IMG/VR virus record: IMGVR_UViG_3300017971_000577 | Coordinates: 1 to 33,799 of that record | Reading direction: 5' to 3' (one strand) | Origin: a virus | DNA length: 33,799 nucleotides | Shown: positions 5,788 through 11,559 of the stretch, in pieces | Layout of the letters: the number at the start of each line of letters is the position of its first letter | Position numbering within the stretch: position 1 is the first letter of the stretch | Notes under the pieces: model-generated | The model's input: the letters and a program-made list of their open reading frames with translations, nothing else | What the model was told of the DNA's origin: nothing | The model's database searches: none | Made by a program: the position numbers and the translations under genes

Positions 5788-5940
5788 ATGAGTACTATAA
5801 AAGAAGTACCGAATTTAGACCAACCGCAAAGAATAACTTGTCTTGAGGATAAGCTTCTTAATTGCGTAGTCTTGAAAAGCGAAACCCCGGCTGGAACCGG
5901 GGTAACAAGGGCGGCGGCCTTTGCAAGTAGAAGTTGCTAA
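5788..5940 (+). CDS. Possible 50-aa ORF in the replication leader
   Basis: ATG at 5788, four bases after the stop of a 6-codon mini-ORF, ending TAA at 5940. The product (MSTIKEVPNLDQPQRITCLE..., ending FASRSC) has no recognised motif and only a weak ribosome site. A GC-rich hairpin (5883-5902) lies inside it, and a candidate leftward RNA covers it. It may be a leader ORF or not translated at all. Confidence 0.3.
   Translation: MSTIKEVPNLDQPQRITCLEDKLLNCVVLKSETPAGTGVTRAAAFASRSC
5883..5902. other. GC-rich hairpin in the replication leader
   Basis: ACCCCGG and CCGGGGT form a 7-bp stem with a 6-nt loop. On the minus strand it is followed by TTCGCTTTTC, a weak terminator-like tail. It may pause or stabilise either the rightward leader or the antisense RNA. 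Confidence 0.5.
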
Positions 5941-5999
5941 CCGCCAAGTGAGAATAACTATACCCACCATTATAGCCATCTCACTACTACTTAGCAACT
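5932..5999. repeat. Extended nested dyad (68 bp) upstream of the replication gene
   Basis: Three nested arm pairs share one centre. They are AGTTGCTAA (5932-5940) with TTAGCAACT (5991-5999), AGTGAGA (5947-5953) with TCTCACT (5979-5985), and CTATA with TATAG around an 8-base loop. A further AAGTGAGA occurs at 6014-6021. It overlaps the candidate leftward promoter and could be an operator, a structured RNA or part of a replication control site. Confidence 0.65.
5969..5997 (-). promoter_or_regulatory. Leftward promoter in the replication leader
   Basis: Minus strand: -35 TTGCTA (5997-5992), 17-bp spacer, perfect -10 TATAAT (5974-5969). The -35 box lies in the outer arm of the nested dyad. It would drive the candidate OOP-like RNA. 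Confidence 0.55.
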
Positions 6000-6054
6000 C
6001 ACAAACATTTCTTAAGTGAGATTGCGCATGCAAACATCAATACAGCCAAATCGA

Positions 6055-6064
6055 AACACGGAGC
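6055..6064 (+). promoter_or_regulatory. AACACGGAGC leader motif before the replication gene
   Basis: CACGGAGCACCACCATG here is identical to the leader of the leftward 91-aa gene at 4573. The GGAG core gives a good ribosome site eight bases before the ATG. Confidence 0.6.
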
Positions 6065-6070
6065 ACCACC

Positions 6071-7030
6071 ATGAACGACGTCAGTGAAATGCAACGAGGA
6101 TTCAGGGGAATCTGGATCCCAAGAGAAATCTGGCTACATGAAGGACTAAGCTGGCTAGAAAAAATCTTGGCTGCAGAAATAGACAGCCTGGATAACGAAG
6201 AACTTGGTGGATGTACCGCATCTAACGCATACCTCGCTGAAAAATTCGGAGTTTCTGAACGACACATCACAAGAGCAATAAAAAAACTAACCGAACATGA
6301 ACTAACAACTGTTTTAAAAAACAACGGCCGGAAAACATGGAGAGCTGGCTATTCTAGACTAAAATGGATCGGAAAAAAGAAAAGCTGTGGCGGGCCTGAT
6401 CTGACCAAAAAGTCGGGCAAGACCCGACAGAAATGTCGGAGCACACCTGACCAAAATGTCGGACATAAATCAAAGAGTAAAACAAAGAGTAAATTATCTT
6501 CTAAAGAAGATAAGAACGCGTGCGCGAGAAAAATCTCTTCTCATCCGACAAACCCTAAGCTAGCACATCCAGCTGCAGAAGACACCACTCCGCCTAAGCC
6601 AAAGCGAAAAAAAGCTGCCGCTAAACCCAACCTCGACCTGAAGCCTTTCGGTGATGACGGCCTGATCAAACTCTCTGACGAACAGCTCGCCAAGCTGGAG
6701 GCAGACTTTGGCAAACGGGAGGTGGCTGACATGATCGACACCATGGATGACTGGCTTGGAGCCAACGGAAAAACCTACGTCTGCTACTACAAAGCCCTCC
6801 GCAACTGGTTCCGTCGGGAAAGCAAGCAATCTGTCCAAAGCTCGAATATCCAACCGGGGCAAAGTTCCGCCAGAAAACACCCTGGCTGCACAGTCGATGA
6901 GAGCCGAGCGTGGACTAGAGAGCCCGATTGCATCGTGACTGAAGACGACGAGGAGGTGAGCATAGGCCTCGAGGAAATGTTGCGCCTTACTGAAGAGTGG
7001 GAGCGTAAGCAGAAGGAGAAAAACAAATGA
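6071..7030 (+). CDS. Replication initiator, winged-helix (HTH_36/O-like), 319 aa
   Basis: The N-terminal domain (about residues 8-100: FRGIWIPREIWLHEGLSWLE, then ASNAYLAEKFGVSERHITRA) is the HTH_36 type of winged helix found in phage replication initiators and DnaD-like proteins. A long basic low-complexity linker (about 105-185, many Lys/Ser/Pro) follows, then a C-terminal region with 'DWLGANGKTYVCYYKALRNWFRRE' (about 224-250), as in primosome-recruiting phage proteins. The linker is encoded by iteron-like repeats and an AT-rich palindrome, as in lambda O, so the gene probably contains its own origin. The next gene is the helicase loader, with an ATGA overlap. Confidence 0.85.
   Translation: MNDVSEMQRGFRGIWIPREIWLHEGLSWLEKILAAEIDSLDNEELGGCTASNAYLAEKFGVSERHITRAIKKLTEHELTTVLKNNGRKTWRAGYSRLKWIGKKKSCGGPDLTKKSGKTRQKCRSTPDQNVGHKSKSKTKSKLSSKEDKNACARKISSHPTNPKLAHPAAEDTTPPKPKRKKAAAKPNLDLKPFGDDGLIKLSDEQLAKLEADFGKREVADMIDTMDDWLGANGKTYVCYYKALRNWFRRESKQSVQSSNIQPGQSSARKHPGCTVDESRAWTREPDCIVTEDDEEVSIGLEEMLRLTEEWERKQKEKNK
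6401..6463 (+). repeat. Iteron-like repeats in the initiator gene (putative ori)
   Basis: Three related units, each an imperfect dyad containing GAC...GTCGG: CTGACCAAAAAGTCGGG (6401-6417), CCCGACAGAAATGTCGGA (6423-6440) and CTGACCAAAATGTCGGA (6447-6463). They encode the linker of the initiator. In lambda and relatives O binds iterons inside its own gene; this is the likely reading here. Confidence 0.68.
6474..6513. other. AT-rich segment with palindrome beside the iterons
   Basis: Two direct AAAGAGTAAA repeats followed by TTATCTTC (6494-6501) and GAAGATAA (6506-6513) as an 8-bp stem around TAAA. An AT-rich, easily melted block next to iterons is what a phage origin usually has. Confidence 0.55.
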
Positions 7031-7821
7031 AGCTCCTGAGTGATATCACATCCCTCGAACTTACAGAATTCACTCGAGGTGAGCTTGTTACGCATGTGAT
7101 GCATGACGGAAGTGCCATAAAAATCACTCTGAAGGCGAACGAGGAGATCAGTTGCCCTATGTGCAGCGGTTCGGTGGGATATCGAGTTTTAAATCATCAT
7201 GAGATTTGGTGGGCATGTAAGTGCAATGAATGCATTCGTCGCAATGGTAAGCGCTTGAAACCGAGAGGCCCTGACAGGCCAGAGATCTCTGAGATGATGC
7301 GACTTGGAGGGGTTCCGTTAGACTACTGCAACATTGCCGATGATGAGTGGAAGCATGGAGGAGATAGTGGCCCTAGGATCATTTCATGGGCTAAGAATCC
7401 GAAAGGCTGTCTGGTCCTTTCTGGAAGCTGTGGATCAGGAAAGACGTTCTCATCTGCATACGTCATTGCTCTTTATTTGCGTTTTAACGAGGGTACAGCG
7501 CGTTTTTTTAGCGCAGTTGACACAAAGTACCAGTGGCTAGGAGAAATGCGCTCACAAGGCCCTCAAACGCTTCCTGGGAAAATGCAAGGAACCGACCTGC
7601 TTGTCATTGATGACCTAGACAAGGTTGACCCCTCTCCAGCCTTTTATGAATTTCTTTACTTGATAATCAACAGCCGATACGCTTCCGGGAAGCCTACGAT
7701 TGTCACGACGAATAAAGACCAAGCGTCACTGAGACAGCAACTCGGGGATGCTTTATCTGATAGAATATTTGACAGTCGTGGAACCGTCATACAGCTAACA
7801 GGAAGGAACTTACGACAATGA
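7027..7821 (+). CDS. DnaC/IstB-like helicase loader with Zn ribbon, 264 aa
   Basis: AAA+ ATPase of the DnaC type that loads the replicative helicase on the origin. An N-terminal zinc-ribbon-like part (CPMC, then ACKCNEC) precedes the ATPase core. Walker A GSCGSGKT is near residue 132, Walker B LLVIDDLD near 190, a sensor-1-like PTIVTTNKD near 225 and an Arg finger in ALSDRIF near 243. It corresponds to lambda P functionally, although lambda P is a different fold. It overlaps the initiator upstream and the HTH gene downstream by four bases each. Confidence 0.9.
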   Translation: MKLLSDITSLELTEFTRGELVTHVMHDGSAIKITLKANEEISCPMCSGSVGYRVLNHHEIWWACKCNECIRRNGKRLKPRGPDRPEISEMMRLGGVPLDYCNIADDEWKHGGDSGPRIISWAKNPKGCLVLSGSCGSGKTFSSAYVIALYLRFNEGTARFFSAVDTKYQWLGEMRSQGPQTLPGKMQGTDLLVIDDLDKVDPSPAFYEFLYLIINSRYASGKPTIVTTNKDQASLRQQLGDALSDRIFDSRGTVIQLTGRNLRQ

Positions 7822-8135
7822 TTGAACGGATTTACAAGGGAAAATTGAGCGAATTTCTCAAATCTTCTGAAAAGGATATTGATTTTCCAAGCCTCATCCG
7901 AGGCTGCCGCCATATTCTTGGAATGAGCCGTCTCAGAGCCTCAGAATATCTTGACCTTCCGGAATATAAACTCAAGAAGATAGAACACGGCTTATTTTCC
8001 GAAGAACTACCTTCAGAAATTAAAAACGTCCTTTGTTCTTTTTACTGTCTTCCGCCAAAGTTGCTTTATAGGAAACACGATGGGTTTATAAAAAAAAAGA
8101 GGACTTCGTGCCATGACTGGAAAAATCACGTGTGA
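7818..8135 (+). CDS. HTH-like protein, 105 aa
   Basis: The start overlaps the stop of the helicase loader (ATGA). Residues about 28-60 (GCRHILGMSRLRASEYLDLP, then KLKKIEHGLFSEELP) look like an XRE-type helix-turn-helix, with the 'I..iE.G' end typical of that fold. A run of nine A (8090-8098) lies near the 3' end, and the last 23 bases overlap the next gene. It could be a second regulator or a replication accessory protein. Confidence 0.72.
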   Translation: MIERIYKGKLSEFLKSSEKDIDFPSLIRGCRHILGMSRLRASEYLDLPEYKLKKIEHGLFSEELPSEIKNVLCSFYCLPPKLLYRKHDGFIKKKRTSCHDWKNHV

Positions 8136-8415
8136 AGAACAAGAGCTTCTTTTTTACCAATGGATGCAAGAGACTTGGCCTGAAGATGTTATTGATTGCT
8201 TTATGAATTATGTGATCTATGAGGACACAAAGCAGGTGGGCGAGATCATGCGGAAAAGTGTTAGAGAAGCAAAGATTCTGGTAGAGGATGCAAAGAGAAG
8301 ACTTAAAGTATGGCACGAGGCCCGTGCTCGCGACACTTACCCTGAGTGGGACACCTCAAGCAAAGAAACGAGTCCGTGTGACAAAGACTGGTTCATACGA
8401 CCCTCAGAGTGGTGA
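8113..8415 (+). CDS. Hypothetical protein, 100 aa, overlapping rusA
   Basis: AGAGGA lies nine bases before the ATG. The first 70 residues are helical and charged (EEQELLFYQWMQETWPED, EIMRKSVREAKILVEDAKRRL). The last 43 codons overlap the resolvase gene in another frame, and that segment (HEARARDTYPEW...) looks like a by-product of the overlap. No family was recognised. Confidence 0.65.
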   Translation: MTGKITCEEQELLFYQWMQETWPEDVIDCFMNYVIYEDTKQVGEIMRKSVREAKILVEDAKRRLKVWHEARARDTYPEWDTSSKETSPCDKDWFIRPSEW

Positions 8416-8878
8416 GAAAGACACTGTAAAATGGTTGATGAAGAGCAAATATCAATCACAGAAGCTACTTTGTGAACCGCTTGCAGTTGAGATTGATTTT
8501 GCTTTCGTGAAGCCAAAAAGTGCTCGTCGAGAACATCACACGGTAAAGCCAGATATTGACAACCTTGTGAAGTTCTATCTTGATTGTGCCAATGGTGTTT
8601 TGTGGACAGATGACGCTTGTGTTGTTGAGATTACAGCGCGTAAGTTTTATGCTGAAAAAGCTTCTACGCGCATGGTTATTCTCGCTCAGAACCGTGAGCT
8701 TCTTAGCACACAAGATGCTTATCTGCAGAGAGAAGAAAAATTGAAAGTAGACGTGATTAGTGAGCTAATCGAAGTTATTTTACCTCTGAGAAAGAAGCTA
8801 TCTTCTGAAGAATGGGCTGAAGTTGCTTATGATCGTTTGAATGATTTATGTGAGAGTTTTGAGGATTATTCACTGTGA
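8288..8878 (+). CDS. rusA: RusA-type Holliday junction resolvase, 196 aa
   Basis: RusA endonucleases cut Holliday junctions and branched phage DNA. The family core is plain: 'GTPQAKKRVRVTKTG' near the N terminus, HTVKPDIDNLVKFYLDCANG (residues 84-103) with catalytic-type Asp89 and Asp91 and Lys94, and WTDDACVVEI (106-115). The C-terminal 65 residues are an extra helical extension not in the short E. coli protein. The start is uncertain: ATG 8288 has a poor ribosome site and a GTG at 8324 is possible. The upstream gene overlaps by 128 bases. Confidence 0.9.
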   Translation: MQREDLKYGTRPVLATLTLSGTPQAKKRVRVTKTGSYDPQSGEKDTVKWLMKSKYQSQKLLCEPLAVEIDFAFVKPKSARREHHTVKPDIDNLVKFYLDCANGVLWTDDACVVEITARKFYAEKASTRMVILAQNRELLSTQDAYLQREEKLKVDVISELIEVILPLRKKLSSEEWAEVAYDRLNDLCESFEDYSL

Positions 8879-9051
8879 CTTGGCAGAAGATTCAAGAAAA
8901 GCCGCCAAAGTTTTCGCTTGTTCAACTTCGGTGGGCGAATGGTGTAACGCGTATGGGATGGTGGACTGGAACTTACTGGGACGCTGGAAAGTGTTTGCCG
9001 GAAGGACAGCCTGTTGAAATGAGACGTAGAGATCAAATAAATACACATTAG
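8875..9051 (+). CDS. Small Trp-rich phage protein, 58 aa
   Basis: GTG start overlapping the rusA stop (GTGA). The product (MTWQKIQEKPPKFSLVQLRW, then TRMGWWTGTYWDAG) is rich in Trp and looks like the small phage proteins that carry a 'vriGww.g..W' beta segment (DUF551-like); that link is weak. It is followed after two bases by the next gene. Confidence 0.65.
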   Translation: MTWQKIQEKPPKFSLVQLRWANGVTRMGWWTGTYWDAGKCLPEGQPVEMRRRDQINTH

Positions 9052-9053
9052 GG

Positions 9054-9245
9054 ATGAGTTTGAGAATGCAGCAAGATGGATACAAATGGATGTCTTGCAC
9101 TCAGTGCAAAGAAACTGTGCTTTTCAATGAGACAAATGTTTGTTTGGCATGTCATCATATCTATGACAAAGGGTCCAATCCTGACCTCTGGGCAAATGTG
9201 ATGAAGAAAGAGACATTGGAGTGTCCAAATGAAAATGAAGATTAG
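9054..9245 (+). CDS. Zinc-ribbon-like small protein, 63 aa
   Basis: Two CxxC pairs are visible, SCTQCKETVLF and VCLACHH, spaced about 12 residues, which fits a small zinc ribbon. The rest (YDKGSNPDLWANVMKKE) is unremarkable. Two bases separate it from the upstream gene and 17 bases overlap the next. Function unknown; a nucleic-acid-binding or protein-docking role is possible. Confidence 0.72.
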   Translation: MSLRMQQDGYKWMSCTQCKETVLFNETNVCLACHHIYDKGSNPDLWANVMKKETLECPNENED

Positions 9246-9441
9246 TTATGAAAGCGATGTTTTCGAGGAAACTGATAACCTCAAAATCATATCGCACTCA
9301 TTTGACATGTATTCGTCGCTCCATGAAGCGAGAAATCTTGTTAGAGGGCGATTAAAATACGGGGAAATGGTTTCTTCTGAAGAGGAAGTGTTTCTTGATG
9401 AACTAATGGAAATTCTTTACGTGGAAGGGGTTGAGTTATGA
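9229..9441 (+). CDS. Hypothetical acidic protein, 70 aa
   Basis: Start ATG 9229, with GGAG seven bases upstream; a second in-frame ATG lies at 9235. The protein is acidic and helical (LHEARNLVRGRLKYGEMVSS, then EVFLDELMEILYVEG). The stop overlaps the next start in ATGA. No family was recognised. Confidence 0.72.
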   Translation: MKMKISYESDVFEETDNLKIISHSFDMYSSLHEARNLVRGRLKYGEMVSSEEEVFLDELMEILYVEGVEL

Positions 9442-9740
9442 CAGACGAGTTGGATAAAGAGCATATGATAGGCACAGTTGAGCTTGACATCAGTTGTTAT
9501 GATGCATCGATAATTGATCTGCTGACCTCGATTCAAGAGAGCATCCTTGATGTTCAGCACCAAAGAAGGCTAGCTCGGTCGAATAACATCATTCAGTATG
9601 AAATGGAACCAATTGACTCTAGGCTACACACCCTAAAGACCTCAGCACATAAGGTGTTAAATGAGTTTATATCTGAAATAAGCTCTAAAGGATATAAAAA
9701 CGCTCTAGAAAAGCAAAAAAATATACAATTAGAATATTAA
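9438..9740 (+). CDS. Hypothetical helical protein, 100 aa
   Basis: ATGA overlap with the previous gene. Residues 25-95 form long helices (IIDLLTSIQESILDVQHQRR, then LHTLKTSAHKVLNEFISEIS) that could dimerise. No known motif. It lies in the block of small genes between replication and packaging. Confidence 0.72.
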   Translation: MTDELDKEHMIGTVELDISCYDASIIDLLTSIQESILDVQHQRRLARSNNIIQYEMEPIDSRLHTLKTSAHKVLNEFISEISSKGYKNALEKQKNIQLEY

Positions 9741-9751
9741 AGAGGTTTATC

Positions 9752-9916
9752 GTGCCATTTAAATCAGAATCTCAGCGTAAATTCATGTATGCCAAGATGC
9801 CTCTTTTAGCTGAGAAATTTCAGAAGGAAACGCCAAAAGGCAGAAATTTACCGGAAAAGGCAAAGAAAGAAGGAAAGATCCGTGCGCCTAAACGGGATCG
9901 TAATAGGAGTTACTGA
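9752..9916 (+). CDS. 'MPFKSxxQRKFM' small basic phage protein, 54 aa
   Basis: GTG start with GAGG upstream. The sequence MPFKSESQRKFMYAK, then KFQKETPKGRNLPEKAKKEG, is a recurrent small basic protein found in many tailed phages, usually near other small genes upstream of packaging genes. No function is established that I know of. The conserved family wording is what convinces me that this short ORF is real. Confidence 0.78.
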   Translation: MPFKSESQRKFMYAKMPLLAEKFQKETPKGRNLPEKAKKEGKIRAPKRDRNRSY

Positions 9917-9917
9917 T

Positions 9918-10118
9918 ATGCCTCTCAATCAGAAAGGGTCTAAAGTTTTCAGTTATGGCGAAGAAGGCTATAATGAGCTCTTCTCAAAACAGCGCGCAAA
10001 AAGTCGCAAACCGTTAACATTGGGTGAGCGAGTAGCTAAAAAGAAATTTGAAGAGAATCGCAAGCGTCACAACCAGACATCGCGAGCGGAGTTTAAATTA
10101 CGGAGTCCCAGGATTTAA
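9918..10118 (+). CDS. Basic hypothetical protein, 66 aa
   Basis: I use ATG 9918, with AGGAG nine bases upstream, rather than the earlier in-frame ATG at 9882, which lies inside the preceding gene. The product (MPLNQKGSKVFSYGEEGYNE, then ERVAKKKFEENRKRHNQ) is strongly basic and probably binds nucleic acid or virion components. The stop overlaps the next ATG (TAATG). Confidence 0.72.
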   Translation: MPLNQKGSKVFSYGEEGYNELFSKQRAKSRKPLTLGERVAKKKFEENRKRHNQTSRAEFKLRSPRI

Positions 10119-10399
10119 TGTATAAAATTCATTTCGTATACATGGATAATCAAACCCTTGATGTTAATGTTAATGCTCAAGAGGTTGAGAAGTTCATGGA
10201 TTCAATTGGTAATAACCGCGTCTATATGAACGATGAGAAAGGCGTTGGAATTTGGTTACCAATTGATAAGGTTCGATACTTCCAAATAAATAATATGGAC
10301 GAGAAAGCAGATGAGCATCGAGTGTCTGAAGTACAAAGCGATCAACAGGGGGACTCTCCAGGGATATGCGGATTTGAGCCTGAAGAAGGCGGGTCTTGA
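10118..10399 (+). CDS. Hypothetical protein, 93 aa
   Basis: Start in a TAATG overlap. The first 58 residues look like a compact alpha/beta domain (MYKIHFVYMDNQTLDVNVNA, then GIWLPIDKVRYFQI), similar in style to small phage proteins with a final 'nl.kV.yfqi' strand. The last 30 codons overlap the next gene in another frame and are low in structure (EVQSDQQGDSPGICGFEPEE). Confidence 0.68.
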   Translation: MYKIHFVYMDNQTLDVNVNAQEVEKFMDSIGNNRVYMNDEKGVGIWLPIDKVRYFQINNMDEKADEHRVSEVQSDQQGDSPGICGFEPEEGGS

Positions 10400-10658
10400 T
10401 CTCATTGGGTGTGCGGTCCACATGAAGGAGGGTCGTCGTTGGGTTAACATGCCTCAGCGTGAGTATCAAGATAGAGAGACTGGAGAAAAAAAGTACGCGA
10501 ATAGCGTGAAGATACCAGACCAGGAACATTATAAGGCTTTCCAAAAGATGGCGAAAGAGGCTATTGATAAGTGGGTTGAGGCAAACCCTCCGACAATTCC
10601 TCAAATGAGCTCGGCGCCTCACATGACTGAATATGTTCCTGATCAATTACCGTTTTAG
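10311..10658 (+). CDS. Phage/bacterial 'AINRGxxxGxADL' protein, 115 aa
   Basis: The motif order matches a widespread family of short beta-rich proteins in phages and prophages, distantly reminiscent of SpoVG. It runs KAINRGTLQGYADLSL, GLDLIGCAVHMKEGRRWVNM, PQREYQDRETGEKKYAN, then an AIDKW helix. Those proteins lie in replication/recombination regions; a nucleic-acid-binding role is assumed but not shown here. The C-terminal 20 residues, Pro-rich and ending in PDQLPF, resemble the acidic/aromatic DQLPF tail of SSB-like proteins, which is an interesting detail. Confidence 0.75.
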   Translation: MSIECLKYKAINRGTLQGYADLSLKKAGLDLIGCAVHMKEGRRWVNMPQREYQDRETGEKKYANSVKIPDQEHYKAFQKMAKEAIDKWVEANPPTIPQMSSAPHMTEYVPDQLPF

Positions 10659-10663
10659 GAACA

Positions 10664-10673
10664 CACACAGAGC
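10664..10673 (+). promoter_or_regulatory. CACACAGAGC motif before the ParB-like gene
   Basis: Leader motif CACACAGAGC five bases before the ATG at 10679; here it can act as the ribosome site. Confidence 0.55.
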
Positions 10674-10678
10674 AAAAT

Positions 10679-11194
10679 ATGTACCAATGGCACCTAGAAA
10701 CTCGTCGGATTGATGAGCTGAAACCCTATGAAAAAAATCCTCGGACTCTTTCTCAGTCTCAGGCCATTCATTTATCTGATTCGGTTGATCGATTCGGGGT
10801 TATTGATAAACCGGTCATCAATCTCGACAATACTATCATCGGCGGTCACCAGAGGATCGAGATTCTCAAGGCGAAAGGTTCGACAGAAGTTGAAGTATGG
10901 GTTCCTGACCGTCAGCTCGACGAGAAGGAAATTGAAGAGCTCAACATACGCCTTAATCGCAATAATGGTGAGTGGGATTTTGATATCCTGGGCAATCAGT
11001 TTGAGATAACTGATCTTTTACAGTGGGGTTTTCTTGAAGAAGACCTTGGTCTTGGTAAGCAAGAGAAGCCCAAGAAAGAGCAGAAGCCTGCTGTAACTTT
11101 CGAGTTCGACAGTAGGGATGACTTGCTTGAGTTTTTACCTCGTTGCGAAGATATAGCTGCCGAAGCGTGCTGTAAAATGAAGGTGAAAGGATGA
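10679..11194 (+). CDS. ParB/Srx-fold N-terminal domain protein, 171 aa
   Basis: Residues 10-85 have the ParB-like fold signature: ELKPYEKNPRTLSQSQAIHL, then SVDRFGVIDKPVI, TIIGGHQRIEILKAKG, with the GGHQR nucleotide-binding box at 55-59. Such domains bind CTP in ParB; in phages they often lie just upstream of terminase and may be fused to methylases. Here no methylase domain follows; the C-terminal 60 residues are acidic and unassigned. It overlaps the small terminase gene by four bases, so a role in packaging or DNA modification is plausible. Confidence 0.85.
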   Translation: MYQWHLETRRIDELKPYEKNPRTLSQSQAIHLSDSVDRFGVIDKPVINLDNTIIGGHQRIEILKAKGSTEVEVWVPDRQLDEKEIEELNIRLNRNNGEWDFDILGNQFEITDLLQWGFLEEDLGLGKQEKPKKEQKPAVTFEFDSRDDLLEFLPRCEDIAAEACCKMKVKG

Positions 11195-11559
11195 GTAGAA
11201 AGGGGTCTAGATCAAAGATATTGCGTGTCACAGAAGCAGAAAAAGAGGCTGCTCGTGATCAAATTGAGAAGTTAGCCCAGATTGGCTGTACTAACGAAGA
11301 GATTGCTTATATCGTCGAATTTGAAGAGCGTGAATTGCTCCACCATTTTCAGGATACTCTCTCAAAGGGGCGTGGATTTCTTCGTGGTAATATTCGCAAA
11401 GCTCAAATTAAGAATGCGCTTGAAGACAGGAACACAAGCATGCTTATCTGGCTTGGTAAGCAGTACTTAGGACAGAAAGAACCAAAGAATCAGACAGAGC
11501 ATACTGGTGCGGTTGTGATTGAGAAGCAATTCTATGGAAGAAAAAAAGAAGAAGATTAG
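11191..11559 (+). CDS. terS: Terminase small subunit-like protein, 122 aa
   Basis: Position directly before the large terminase, plus an HTH-like segment (IEKLAQIGCTNEEIAYIVEF), an oligomerisation-type helical middle (GRGFLRGNIRKAQIKNAL) and the 'TSMLIWLGKQYLGQKEP' ending seen in many phage small terminases. It recognises phage DNA to start packaging. ATGA overlap upstream; it overlaps the large subunit by 26 bases. Confidence 0.85.
   Translation: MSRKGSRSKILRVTEAEKEAARDQIEKLAQIGCTNEEIAYIVEFEERELLHHFQDTLSKGRGFLRGNIRKAQIKNALEDRNTSMLIWLGKQYLGQKEPKNQTEHTGAVVIEKQFYGRKKEED

Larger units (their letters stand above)
5699..5962 (-). ncRNA. Candidate OOP-like antisense RNA
   Basis: A leftward promoter at 5997-5969 and the leftward terminator at 5738-5699 would define an RNA of about 260 nt. 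Its start near 5962 is a guess from the -10 position. It would be antisense to the leader between the HTH gene and the replication gene and end exactly at the HTH stop codon. Lambda OOP RNA has the same position and direction, between cII and O. This is inferred from promoter, terminator and position; no sequence similarity to OOP is claimed. The minus-strand ORF at 6033-5815 starts upstream of this promoter and is not needed to explain the transcript. Confidence 0.45.

Noticed and set aside
5815-6033. Minus-strand 72-aa ORF in the replication leader
   Set aside because: Its start lies upstream of the likely leftward promoter; it has no good ribosome site and crosses hairpins. A non-coding RNA explains the signals better, though a shorter ORF cannot be fully excluded.
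10194-10646. Minus-strand 150-aa ORF
   Set aside because: It is opposite two well-supported plus-strand genes and has an unlikely composition.
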